Positions 51,091-60,436 of a stretch of 64,000 nucleotides of DNA are shown piece by piece. Each line of letters opens with the position of its first letter. The stretch's first letter is position 1. The DNA lies in the NCBI GenBank assembly GCA_965262565.1, contig CBDHFQ010000044.1:1-64000 (forward strand), in the 5' to 3' direction. This stretch comes from CBDHFQ01 sp965262565 (GTDB lineage: Bacteria > Bacteroidota > Bacteroidia > J057). A program made the position numbers and the translations under genes. Below the pieces are notes generated by a model, which was not told the origin of the DNA, searched no databases, and worked only from the letters and a program-made list of their open reading frames with translations.

Positions 51091-53658
51091 ATGAACTTTA
51101 ACTTGCCACTAATTCCTATCCTGCTCTTATTACTGCCAAATTTCGTTCTGTCTGAGCCTCCTCAAACCACCCCTTTCATTAAAATAGATCAGTTTGGATA
51201 TTTTTGTGAGTCAAAAAAAGTAGCTGTTATTGCAGATCCTCAAATCGGTTTTAATGCGGCTCAGGCATTTACTCCCGGAAATACGTTTGAGGTGAGAGCG
51301 TGGGATACTGATAAGCTGATGTATTCTGGTGCCGTAAGCCCGTGGAAAGGAGGACAACTTCATAATCAATCAGGTGATCGTGGGTGGTGGTTTGATTTCA
51401 GTGAGGTGAACGAGCCTGGAACTTATTACATTTTTGATCCTCAAAATCAGGTAGGTTCTTATGCCTTCCGAATAGGTTCTGATGTATATGACGAAGTACT
51501 TAAAGTAGCCGTCAGAACCTATTTTTATCAGCGGGTCAATTATATAAAAGAGGCTAAATATGTAGGAAATAATTGGGCTGATGCTGCCTCTTATGAAGGC
51601 CCTAATCAAGACAGATTTGCTACCAGCCGTTTTGATAAAGGTAATCCTGCTACTGCTAAGGATGTACATGGAGGCTGGTATGATGCAGGAGATCCTAACA
51701 AGTATACTACCTTTGCTTTTGATCCTATGATGCAACTGATGACTGCATATCGATTGAATCCTAACACATTTACAGACGATTATAATATTCCAGAATCTGG
51801 TAACGGCATCGCGGATTTATTGGATGAAGTTAAATATGAATTGGATTGGCTGAAAAGAATGCAGGATGGCACTGGAACCAATGGATTTTTCTTAAAAGTA
51901 GGAGTAGATAATTATAATGAAGTAACGCCTCCCAGTACGGATACTCGACCAAGATATTATCTACCAGAATGTACTTCATCGACGATCAGTGGTATGGGCA
52001 TGTTCGCTTTAGCTGCTATCGTTTATCAAGCCCTTCCCGATGCAGAAATGAAAGCTTACGGAGCTGATTTATTAGAGAGAGCAGAAGCAGCCTGGGCCAG
52101 AGCTAAAGTCACGACAAATAATTTTTCTACTTTTCAAACGGAATGCGATGATCAAGATATTAAGGCTGGAGATGCAGATATGCCCGGTACAGAGCAATTT
52201 GAGCGGGCGGTAACTTCTGCTATCTATCTTTTTGAAGCAACTGGAAAAGCGGCGTATAAAGAGTTTGTAGAACAAAATTACACTACTGTCAGACCCTATT
52301 CCGAATCTTATTGGAGTCCTTATAGAATGGCTACCAGTTATGCGCTATTATACTACTCTCAGCTTCCAGGTGTCTCAGCATCTGTAAGTCAAAACATTCT
52401 AGCTCAAAAATCTAATTCCAATAGTGTTTTTTCTGTGGACCAATATCAAAGTGAAGCTGATTTATATAGAGCTTTTATGGAGGATTGGGCTTATCACTGG
52501 GGAAGTAATTCGGTGCGTTCCAATGTGGGGAATATCAATTTGGACTTCAATACCTTCGGACTAAATCCCTCAAATGAATCTCTGTATACTGAGGTTGCGG
52601 AACAACATCTTCATTGGTTGCATGGAGTTAATCCTTTGTCAATTGTCATGTTAAGTAATATGTACGATTTTGGAGCTGACAGTTCTGTGAATGAATTTTA
52701 TCACTTCTGGTTTAGCGATGGTTCTGAATTTGACAATGCTAAAACCTCTCCTAAAGGTCCTGCTCCGGGTTATTTAACAGGTGGTCCTAATGCTTCCTAT
52801 ACAGAATCCCGAATCAATCCTCCTTATAACCAACCTCCTCAGAAGTCCTATAAAGACTGGAACGGTTCCTGGAATGGAACTTTTACTGAAGCTTCCTGGG
52901 AAATCACGGAAAACTCTATTACCTATCAAGGACCTTATATTTTATTTCTCTCCAGATTGATCAGCCTGCAATCAGCATGTAAAAAAGAAGAAACTCCTAC
53001 GCCGGATAATCCTACCATAAGTTTGGTTAACATATTTTTGGAAGGATTTTTATTGGCTGACAAGCAAGAGATGAATACTGATTTGCAAAAAGGTAATTTG
53101 ATCCCTAATAGTCAACCTTTTAATCAAGCTCCCTGGAATTATGGAGGCTCGGAACAATTTACTTCTGCCGATATTTCTTGGGTAGATTGGGTGTTGGTAG
53201 AACTGAGAGATAGTGATGGAAATTTATTAGAACAGCAAGCCTGCTTATTGACCCAAACAGGAGAAATAACAACAATAAATGGAGAAACAAATATTCCTTT
53301 TTCAGCTTTAACCGACGCAAGTGAGGAATCGGATTTTGTGTTAGCGATTCATCACAAAAGTCACTTAGCTGTAGCATTTGATGCCAAATCTGGAGCTACG
53401 ATCGATCCCCTTAATGGATCCAAGGCAATAGGATTCGAACAACAAATAGATATAAATGGTACTCCCGCGTTGTTTTGTGGGGATTTCGATGGTAATGGGA
53501 ATATCAATAATCTGGATTTTAATCTCTGGGCCAAAAACAGTGCCGCTGTGGGTAAATATTTGGAGATAGATGCTGATGGTAATGGAATCGTCAATAATCG
53601 GGATTACAACTATTGGACAAAAAATAGAGCTAAATTGAGGAGTGACATTATTAAGTAG
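51091..53658 (+). CDS. Secreted GH9 endoglucanase with C-terminal EF-hand/dockerin-like module
   Basis: This 855-residue enzyme has a signal peptide, an N-terminal Ig-like cellulase domain (about 28-125), and a GH9 (alpha/alpha)6 catalytic domain (about 130-630). The catalytic base region is HGGWYDAGDPNKY, and the general acid Glu probably lies in ITENSITYQGP near the end. A Pro/Thr linker (KKEETPTPDNP) leads to the module shared with the 49019 protein (SLVNIFLEGFLLADKQEM and AIHHKSHLAVAF) and two EF-hand-like loops, DFDGNGNINNLD and DADGNGIVNNRD. It hydrolyses beta-1,4-glucan. The module could anchor it to the cell or to a partner, or serve as a secretion signal. It lies 260 bases after the FG-GAP gene. 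Confidence 0.9.
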   Translation: MNFNLPLIPILLLLLPNFVLSEPPQTTPFIKIDQFGYFCESKKVAVIADPQIGFNAAQAFTPGNTFEVRAWDTDKLMYSGAVSPWKGGQLHNQSGDRGWWFDFSEVNEPGTYYIFDPQNQVGSYAFRIGSDVYDEVLKVAVRTYFYQRVNYIKEAKYVGNNWADAASYEGPNQDRFATSRFDKGNPATAKDVHGGWYDAGDPNKYTTFAFDPMMQLMTAYRLNPNTFTDDYNIPESGNGIADLLDEVKYELDWLKRMQDGTGTNGFFLKVGVDNYNEVTPPSTDTRPRYYLPECTSSTISGMGMFALAAIVYQALPDAEMKAYGADLLERAEAAWARAKVTTNNFSTFQTECDDQDIKAGDADMPGTEQFERAVTSAIYLFEATGKAAYKEFVEQNYTTVRPYSESYWSPYRMATSYALLYYSQLPGVSASVSQNILAQKSNSNSVFSVDQYQSEADLYRAFMEDWAYHWGSNSVRSNVGNINLDFNTFGLNPSNESLYTEVAEQHLHWLHGVNPLSIVMLSNMYDFGADSSVNEFYHFWFSDGSEFDNAKTSPKGPAPGYLTGGPNASYTESRINPPYNQPPQKSYKDWNGSWNGTFTEASWEITENSITYQGPYILFLSRLISLQSACKKEETPTPDNPTISLVNIFLEGFLLADKQEMNTDLQKGNLIPNSQPFNQAPWNYGGSEQFTSADISWVDWVLVELRDSDGNLLEQQACLLTQTGEITTINGETNIPFSALTDASEESDFVLAIHHKSHLAVAFDAKSGATIDPLNGSKAIGFEQQIDINGTPALFCGDFDGNGNINNLDFNLWAKNSAAVGKYLEIDADGNGIVNNRDYNYWTKNRAKLRSDIIK

Positions 53659-53691
53659 AAAAAACACTTACTACTTGTCAGTAATAAGTGT
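53659..53691 (-). terminator. Hairpin with T run on the minus strand, putative end of the kinase transcript
   Basis: ACACTTA at 53664-53670 and TAAGTGT at 53685-53691 form a seven-base stem, with the A run at 53659-53664 giving a T run on the minus strand. It lies about 180 bases past the kinase stop, so the call is tentative. It could instead just end the GH9 transcript. Confidence 0.4.
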
Positions 53692-53871
53692 GTCGGTTAA
53701 GTTGATTTCATGATAACGATCATTTCCGAGAATCTGTATCTTGAGAGGGACAAGAATTAGCTATATTTTATTTACAACGTCAACCTAATTTGATATTTAG
53801 TTTTCTTTAATTCTGCAAAATTTAGTCAATATAACAGCATATTTATTGAAAGATATATTTCAATAAATAAA

Positions 53872-56800
53872 CTAAATAAGTGGGAGAGTTAATATTATCT
53901 CTGTTCCTGTAGGTTTCCCTGATGAATCGTGTAGATCATTGATCTGTAGGTTTGTCTTCTTTCCCGTTCGATTTTCCAATAAGGTCAATCGTTTATGTGT
54001 GATGGATAGCGCTTTTGATTGATGGTCTTTGGCATTATTTACGGTATTACTTCGACCTACCCCATTATCTTCTAAATTACAGTGTAGCTCATCGCCAGAA
54101 ATCTTAAAAAAGAGGGTAATCTTCCCTTGACCTTTTCTGGGGCCAAATCCGTGAATGATTGAATTTTCTACGAATGGCTGGAGAAGCATAGGAGGAATCA
54201 TCACTTCATCCGGGTCCAGATCTTCTTCATAGATAAATTCGTATTGAAATGCCTGGCTAAACCTCATCGCTTCTACTTCCATATATCCTTCCAATAACAT
54301 AAGCTCTTCAGATAGAGAAATTAATTTCTTAGGCGCAAGATTCAGAATTTGGCGCATTAACCGGGAAGACTGCACCAGGTACTCATCTGCATGATCGAGA
54401 TCTCTTTCTTGTATATAACTACGAATAGAATTGAGGCTGTTAAAAATAAAGTGAGGATTCATCTGAACTCGCAGCACAGCAGTCTCAGCCTCAGCAAATA
54501 ACTGCTTATACTCTGCAATTTGTTGTTGCTTACGAGCTTGTTCCAGACGATTCGCGTAAATAGCCCATATAATAGCCAGGAAGCTTAATAAAATGAATGC
54601 CTTGAACCATACGGTTTCAGTGAAGTGAGGGATAAGGATTAGCTTCAAGTGTGCTGGCTCCTGATTCCATATTCCCTCTGCATTTGCAGCGTATAAGTCA
54701 AATTGATAGGTATCTGGGGCCAGGTTTACATATCGAGCGTAAGTATCTGTCCCTTGATCAATGGTGTCTCCCCCTTTTTTATATAAAAAATACTGAAAAT
54801 GGTCCTCTTTATATCCCGAATAATCCAGATTAGAAAAGTAGAGAGAAAAACTATTTTCCTGAGGGGTTAAGGTCAAGGTTCTTGGTCCTTCCTCTAAACC
54901 AGGAAAAGCTCTTTCTTCTCCATTGACCAGTAATTTACTAAAGCTGGGTCGAGCAGCTAAAGAAAGATTCTTAATTTCTGAAGGGTGAAAAAAATTAAAG
55001 CCACTGATCCCTCCAAAAGCCATAGAACCATCCTTAAATTTATGATATGACCAAAAATTAAATTCTAATTCTTGCAAACCATCTAATTTCCCATACTTCC
55101 TAATATTATTGATAAAAATATTTCCATGTTCAAATTCATCAGGTTTATAGGCAATTAATCCTTTGGTGGAACTTATCCATAAAACCCCTTCTCTGTCTAT
55201 CAATAACCCGTTTAAATTGGGAAACAGCTGAGAAAAATACTGATCTTTTCTAAGACGCAAAGAATCCTCTAATATATGCATCCAGTACAAGCCTTGTGCA
55301 CTTGCCACCCACATTCTGCAACGGCTAGTGTCCAAAGCAAATGCTGTGATCATAGGGCTAAAAGGAATTCGTTGAATCAATGCTATCGTCGGTGATTTCG
55401 TATCATAAATTTCAATACCATTCCATAGTTTGGCCACAAACATCCGATGAATGGGATCTTCCTCCATGAGGTTGTACCTTCCTGAGCTGTCAGAAATTCC
55501 TTCTAATCGTTGAAGAGCATATGATCCCTTTTGCTCTTGAATAGTATATATTCCATGTTTAAAAGTAGAGACCCATTTTTCCCCATTACTTCTCTCGTAT
55601 ATATGAGTAGTATAAATCCCATCTGAAGATGATGGATTTTTTACTGGGACAAAAGTTTGGCTAAGGGAATCAAATTTAAATATCCCTTCATAGGTACAAA
55701 CCCAAAATTGATTATCCTGATCAATGAAGAAATTGACCAATCCTTTTTCCTTTAGGGCCACGATTGCTTGACTAATACCAGAAGATATTTGAGAAGTGGA
55801 TGTGCTTGATAAAATGAATAAATCATTCTCTGTAAGTACCCAAATATTTCCATCTGGCCCTTCTGCAATGGCTTTAACATTCGAAGAGGCCTTATTTCCC
55901 TGATGAGGAGTCAGGTAGGGTTTGAATCGTTTTCTATTCAAATTGGCATAAAATACCCCTGATCCTGAAGAAGATAAAAATAGATTTCGATCCCGATCCA
56001 GATATACTCGATCTATGACATAAGGGAAAGAAGTAGCCAATCCACCTTGATCAATAAATACTTCACTTACATACCGTCTTTTCTTAGCATCAAACAGGAA
56101 TAATCCCTGATCTTTGGTAGTGATAAGAACCAATGCTTCTTTATAGGGAATAATTCCAGTTACTTTCTTGATTTGAGTTTCGTTAAAGGTAAAATCCTCT
56201 TCTATATTCACTCCATCCCAATCAGTAATAACCAGGCCTTTTTCTGTTCCAATCCATAAGTTTTCATCAGGTGCCACCCAAAAATAGCTTGGTTGATATT
56301 GCTCATTTGGATAGAGAAAATGCTGGATGATGGGCTTATGATGCTCGCTATATGTTCGGATTTCCCAACCTTTTCTTTGAGGAAGTAACAGTTTAAATAT
56401 TCCATTTTGTTGGGGAATTACTTTCATGGAATATCCCCAAAAAGATGTTACCTGATCTATTTCTTTAGGAATAGGATTTTCCTGATCCACCTTCATTTTC
56501 AATAGATAAAAGAACTCCTCAGTATGTTTGTAAGCCAGAAACCAAAGTTCCTGTTGTGCAGTATCCAGATAAATCACTTGAAAATTGTGATAAGGAGTAC
56601 CCGTAGAGTCATAAGGCACCATAGAGGCAAAGCGGTTACCTTCTGGTTCATAATATTCTATACTTTTGGAAGTATTGAACCAAATTCTTCCTTCTCTATC
56701 TTCAAACATTTCGCTCTGAATATTGGGGTCGGATAGTGATAGCGTGTCATTTTCTACGGGCTGATAGTTTACTACATTCTTACCATCAAAGCGATTCATT

Positions 56801-56979
56801 CCGGTTATGGACCCAATCCATACATAATGTCGACTATCGTGGAAAATGAAATAGTTGTAGGTTTGAGAGGTCAATCCATCATTTGCTGACAATTGCTGAA
56901 ATTGCAACACTTCTTCTTGAGCAAGTAATTTTGTACCAACGAAAAACAATAAGAGCAACCAAATATTTCTATTGGCCAT
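53872..56979 (-). CDS. Two-component propeller sensor histidine kinase, LytS-like (YYY domain)
   Basis: This 1035-residue protein starts at the ATG at 56979; a TTG two codons upstream is also in frame. A signal peptide is followed by two seven-bladed reg_prop beta-propellers (about 20-660) with repeats such as YVWIGSITGMNRFDGK and GVLWISSTKGLIAYKP. A Y_Y_Y domain follows (about 690-790), then one membrane helix (about 797-815). The histidine kinase domain is of the LytS type: the phospho-acceptor region is MNPHFIFNSLNS and the N box is PFVENSIIHGFG. The large periplasmic part senses a ligand. The cytoplasmic LytTR regulator at 59144 is the natural partner, with the peroxidase genes between. 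Confidence 0.92.
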   Translation of the reverse strand: MANRNIWLLLLFFVGTKLLAQEEVLQFQQLSANDGLTSQTYNYFIFHDSRHYVWIGSITGMNRFDGKNVVNYQPVENDTLSLSDPNIQSEMFEDREGRIWFNTSKSIEYYEPEGNRFASMVPYDSTGTPYHNFQVIYLDTAQQELWFLAYKHTEEFFYLLKMKVDQENPIPKEIDQVTSFWGYSMKVIPQQNGIFKLLLPQRKGWEIRTYSEHHKPIIQHFLYPNEQYQPSYFWVAPDENLWIGTEKGLVITDWDGVNIEEDFTFNETQIKKVTGIIPYKEALVLITTKDQGLFLFDAKKRRYVSEVFIDQGGLATSFPYVIDRVYLDRDRNLFLSSSGSGVFYANLNRKRFKPYLTPHQGNKASSNVKAIAEGPDGNIWVLTENDLFILSSTSTSQISSGISQAIVALKEKGLVNFFIDQDNQFWVCTYEGIFKFDSLSQTFVPVKNPSSSDGIYTTHIYERSNGEKWVSTFKHGIYTIQEQKGSYALQRLEGISDSSGRYNLMEEDPIHRMFVAKLWNGIEIYDTKSPTIALIQRIPFSPMITAFALDTSRCRMWVASAQGLYWMHILEDSLRLRKDQYFSQLFPNLNGLLIDREGVLWISSTKGLIAYKPDEFEHGNIFINNIRKYGKLDGLQELEFNFWSYHKFKDGSMAFGGISGFNFFHPSEIKNLSLAARPSFSKLLVNGEERAFPGLEEGPRTLTLTPQENSFSLYFSNLDYSGYKEDHFQYFLYKKGGDTIDQGTDTYARYVNLAPDTYQFDLYAANAEGIWNQEPAHLKLILIPHFTETVWFKAFILLSFLAIIWAIYANRLEQARKQQQIAEYKQLFAEAETAVLRVQMNPHFIFNSLNSIRSYIQERDLDHADEYLVQSSRLMRQILNLAPKKLISLSEELMLLEGYMEVEAMRFSQAFQYEFIYEEDLDPDEVMIPPMLLQPFVENSIIHGFGPRKGQGKITLFFKISGDELHCNLEDNGVGRSNTVNNAKDHQSKALSITHKRLTLLENRTGKKTNLQINDLHDSSGKPTGTEIILTLPLI

Positions 56980-57223
56980 AATCAAAAAGGGAAAATGCTA
57001 GTCTACGTGTTTATAATGCATGATAACAATTTTATATTAACTGCAAAGAAATGATCGTATGACTTTTGAATATGGCAAGTATTAATTTGGAATAACTTTT
57101 CTCAACTACTTGTAGTCAAAGTAGAGTTTCCTCTATTGAAGAATTCTCTTTATGATCGGTGTAATTGTTCCCCTTTGTAAAATGCCACCAATAGGCTGGT
57201 TCATTTACTCATTGGCCCAAATC

Positions 57224-58627
57224 TTACAACTTCCCTATAGGTTTAAAAATGCGCTTACGATATTCCCATATAGGTCTCAACTCTTCATAAGATCTATTGA
57301 TATTTTTTAGCCAGGAAATGGAAGGAGCATACAAATAACATCCTCCTTTTAAGCGAACAATAGAGGAATCCTTTCTGCGATTGGCAATTGATTCAAATTT
57401 ATGTTCTATGGGTCCCGACTCAGTGTTCCATTGTTGAGGTGGAGATTGATACCACGAAACTTCACGCCCATTGATAGGATCCATCCCTGTAGATGTATGA
57501 GAGAAATCCATATTGTTCGACCAATCCTTTTCAATAATTCTATACTGCTTTGAAATGCTAGCCTGAAAACTCATGAATAGTAACCCTTTTTCGATTAAAT
57601 CATTATCTGGATCTCCGTATGGAATGCCTCTCCGAGCTATATGAATTTGCTCTTCGCCAGGTAGATCAGATCTTGGGTTGACTTTCCTTATATGTGCGTG
57701 AAAAGGACATGTTTGACCGTGGGGATCTTTGAAGTATTTGAATTTTGAACTGTGTGATTTAAGCTCTTTGATATTCCAGCCTAAGGGTTTGTTTGATGCG
57801 ATAAGAGGAGTGCCATCTTTAAATCTACCCATAATCTGTGCATAAGCTAATGCTCGATCCAGCCCTGTTTTGGCGACCAGTTTATCAACCAATTGCTCAA
57901 AAAGTTCAACATCCTGCTTTAGTTTTCGAAATACCAAATAGCTTCCATATCTTCCTTGTTGAGCATCTTCCTGCACCAACAAATGTTTCCAATGGTCATC
58001 TATCAACTCTCCATTATCATCTAATATTGGAAGATCACTAATGCCGTCTACATAGCCGAAATGTTCGATAGGAAGACCGGCTTTATTCCTGATAATCTTG
58101 CCCGACTCTACTATCTCTATCTCTCCAAGTTTTTCTTGATCTAAGGAGTTTCTGATATCTGTTTCTGTCTTTGCGATAACCTGCAGATGAGTTGATGCTA
58201 GCACAATGAGCATATCAATGGGCTTTTGGTAAGCATTTTCCCAGGAGGTAGAGGGGATATCCTTCATTTCGGACCTAACGACTCCATGCGACATTCCTTG
58301 TAAGAAAGAAGCATCCTTTGGCCATAATGATTTTGGAATGAGGGTTTTGTTATAAAAGTGTCTACTTAAATAAAGCGTAGCGACAACCTCCGTATCTTTG
58401 TAATTCTTTTTATCTTTTTGCTGTTTATATGCGATAGATTGTTCCCGTTGTTGATGGGCGGAAGTAATATATTTATCAGCAAATTGACTGATCCAGAATT
58501 TTATCTTTTGATGATGGGCGTTGAAAGAAATAAACAGGCACTTCACCTCCTCTCTACCGTGGCCTTTTAATATATTTGCCTGGATATCTTCGAGTTTTGG
58601 AATACGAGGAGTTGTTTGATAATTCAT
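57224..58627 (-). CDS. DyP-type heme peroxidase
   Basis: This 467-residue protein matches the long (class P/C/D-like) DyP family. IQANILKGHGREE is near the start, the distal-side motif is FGYVDGISD with Asp, CPFHAHIRKVNPRSD carries the proximal His, HIARRGIPYGDP holds the distal Arg, and GLLFMSFQASI follows. It uses hydrogen peroxide to oxidise phenols and dyes. There is no signal peptide, so it acts in the cytoplasm or is exported by an unusual route. Its start overlaps the stop of the small upstream gene (ATGA), and a LytTR regulator and a propeller kinase flank the pair. The long N-terminal helical part is retained. Confidence 0.9.
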   Translation of the reverse strand: MNYQTTPRIPKLEDIQANILKGHGREEVKCLFISFNAHHQKIKFWISQFADKYITSAHQQREQSIAYKQQKDKKNYKDTEVVATLYLSRHFYNKTLIPKSLWPKDASFLQGMSHGVVRSEMKDIPSTSWENAYQKPIDMLIVLASTHLQVIAKTETDIRNSLDQEKLGEIEIVESGKIIRNKAGLPIEHFGYVDGISDLPILDDNGELIDDHWKHLLVQEDAQQGRYGSYLVFRKLKQDVELFEQLVDKLVAKTGLDRALAYAQIMGRFKDGTPLIASNKPLGWNIKELKSHSSKFKYFKDPHGQTCPFHAHIRKVNPRSDLPGEEQIHIARRGIPYGDPDNDLIEKGLLFMSFQASISKQYRIIEKDWSNNMDFSHTSTGMDPINGREVSWYQSPPQQWNTESGPIEHKFESIANRRKDSSIVRLKGGCYLYAPSISWLKNINRSYEELRPIWEYRKRIFKPIGKL

Positions 58628-58998
58628 ATCGTAGGATCATAAGTTGGATTGTCGCCCGGGTTAGCTACTTGAGGAATGATTTCAAAAGTTCCTCCTTCCC
58701 TATTGAATGGAAAGCACCCCAATGCTACTACGTGATTATCTTCTACCAAATGTCGTACTATATTCCCACTACTATCTAATTCAGTTGCCACGAGGACCAT
58801 CGATGGAATTTCGTTTTCACCCACAATGGCATAGACTGCTCTGGGAACCAAATTTTTACCCTGCATTAATATGATGGAAATATCTTCCGGATAAAAAAAC
58901 GCTACTTCGGCATTACTTACCTGTTCGGTATATTTTTCTGTCTTGTCAGTTGAGAGCTCAGGGACAAAGGTGCACTGACTAGCTGTTGTGTAGGCCAT
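58624..58998 (-). CDS. Unknown protein coupled to the DyP peroxidase
   Basis: This 124-residue protein starts at the ATG at 58998; a TTG at 59031 would add 11 residues. It is a soluble, beta-rich sequence with AEVAFFYPEDISIILMQGK, VPRAVYAIVGENEIPSM and the Pro/Asn-rich tail VANPGDNPTYDPTI. Its stop codon overlaps the DyP start (ATGA), the strongest sign that the two proteins work together. I know no family. A partner, cargo or chaperone role is a guess. Confidence 0.65.
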   Translation of the reverse strand: MAYTTASQCTFVPELSTDKTEKYTEQVSNAEVAFFYPEDISIILMQGKNLVPRAVYAIVGENEIPSMVLVATELDSSGNIVRHLVEDNHVVALGCFPFNREGGTFEIIPQVANPGDNPTYDPTI

Positions 58999-59143
58999 AA
59001 GGTTATTATTGGGTTGATAACGGCTTCGCAAAAGGAAGCATATTAGCTATACCTAAAATATGTGAAATCACGAAAGAAAGGAGGGTAAATTAACTAAACA
59101 GTCATTTCGATTAACGAAAGCTATATTTCCGCTAATGAAAGAA

Positions 59144-59899
59144 TTATATGTTTTCCATTCCTTCCTGGAAGTCGTCATAATAGCGACGCGATACAGGAAT
59201 TTCACTTCCATCTTCCATCAACACGAGTCTATTTCCTTTATTATATCTTTTGACAAAATTAAGATTGATTAAATGAGATCGATGTATTTGGACAAAGGTG
59301 GGATAGGGTAAAAACTGTTCGGCATACTTTCCCAGGTTGTTGGAAGAAATAAAGGGTTGAGGCTCATTTCGCATATGAAACAAGGTATATACATTGCTAG
59401 CCTCCAATCGGATAATATCCTCAACCTTTAGGTATATATTATCATTTTGCGTCATCAGTACCAGTCTACTTGGCAATTGTTTCTGAGAAGCTTTTTCATA
59501 GGTTTCTTCCAGGAGTTCCAGGCGCTCTCGATCTAATTTGAGTTGTTGGAAAGTTCGTACTCGGTGGATGGCGTTGATTAATTCATTTTTATCAATGGGT
59601 TTTAGCAGAAAATGGATAGCTCCGAAGTGAAATGCTGAGATGGCATAGTTGTCATGCGCAGTGATAAAAATCAGATGGAAATCAACCGTACCCAATTTAC
59701 GCAAAAGGTCAAATCCTAAGCCATCGGGAAGCTCAATGTCCAAAAAAACGAGTTCTGGGGTTTCGTTTTTAATTATTTTTTCCCCTTCAGCCACAGAATA
59801 AGCACTGGAAAGGAGTTCCATGCTCGGATCAATCTCTGTTAATAGCCTTTGCAATACCTTATGGCTGTTGGGATCATCATCCACGATCAAGGTCTTCAT
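59144..59899 (-). CDS. LytTR-family response regulator
   Basis: This 251-residue protein has an N-terminal receiver domain (1-120) with the acidic cluster VDDDP and phosphorylation site Asp54 in LVFLDIELPDG. A C-terminal LytTR DNA-binding domain (about 150-250) includes EDIIRLEASNVYTLFHM and FVQIHRSHLINLNFVKRY. It is the upstream-most gene of the minus-strand cluster regulator / small gene / DyP / kinase. It starts 113 bases before the small gene. It likely controls that cluster and is activated by the propeller kinase. Confidence 0.92.
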   Translation of the reverse strand: MKTLIVDDDPNSHKVLQRLLTEIDPSMELLSSAYSVAEGEKIIKNETPELVFLDIELPDGLGFDLLRKLGTVDFHLIFITAHDNYAISAFHFGAIHFLLKPIDKNELINAIHRVRTFQQLKLDRERLELLEETYEKASQKQLPSRLVLMTQNDNIYLKVEDIIRLEASNVYTLFHMRNEPQPFISSNNLGKYAEQFLPYPTFVQIHRSHLINLNFVKRYNKGNRLVLMEDGSEIPVSRRYYDDFQEGMENI

Positions 59900-59985
59900 A
59901 GTAAAGGCGAAAATACATAGATACGTATTTTACGCCAAACTAAAATCATAAAGGTTTGCTTTGGGAGGGGCAAATATAACAGCCA

Positions 59986-60213
59986 TTAGGTGGAAGGAAT
60001 TATTTCTTCATTTCTCAATATATCTGCTGCATATCCGAAGCAAGCCAATATATCAATTCGTGTTAGTCCTGGATACATTTCTTCCAGTTCTTCAAAACTA
60101 TATCCATTGGATATCTTCTGTAGAATCAACTCAACTGTTAATCGACTCCCCTTGATTATGGGCTTTCCCAACATAATGTTAGGGTTCGATTCGATTCGTT
60201 CATTATAATTCAT
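59986..60213 (-). CDS. DUF433 family protein (orphan antitoxin-like)
   Basis: This 75-residue protein starts MNYNERIESNPNIMLGK, followed by PIIKGSRLTVELILQKI and MYPGLTRIDILACFGYA, the complete DUF433 pattern. These small proteins carry a winged or ribbon DNA-binding-like fold and usually form an antitoxin pair with a PIN-like DUF5615 toxin. No such toxin gene is adjacent; the next gene downstream is the LytTR regulator, 87 bases away. It may be a solitary regulator. A damaged paralogue lies at 33164-33361. Confidence 0.8.
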   Translation of the reverse strand: MNYNERIESNPNIMLGKPIIKGSRLTVELILQKISNGYSFEELEEMYPGLTRIDILACFGYAADILRNEEIIPST

Positions 60214-60356
60214 TACTTTCTCTTTTTAACAATGTACAAAATACCATACAAATTATGCAGCGAATCAATCTTCTTTAATATGGATTGGTAAAACATGTTC
60301 ATCCCCTTTATTTCTGACCATTACTCTTTTTAATAACAATGATTTACAACCCCAAA

Positions 60357-60385
60357 AAAGGCATCCTGGCGTACAGGATGCCTTT
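60357..60385 (-). terminator. Rho-independent terminator of the beta-propeller lipoprotein gene
   Basis: AAAGGCATCCTG (60357-60368) pairs perfectly with CAGGATGCCTTT (60374-60385) around a five-base loop. The A run at 60354-60359 gives the T run on the minus strand. It lies about 50 bases after the stop at 60437. Confidence 0.82.
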
Positions 60386-60436
60386 CATACATAAACATAT
60401 TTTGAAGACTGAGGTCATAGATTATGATTACCTACC

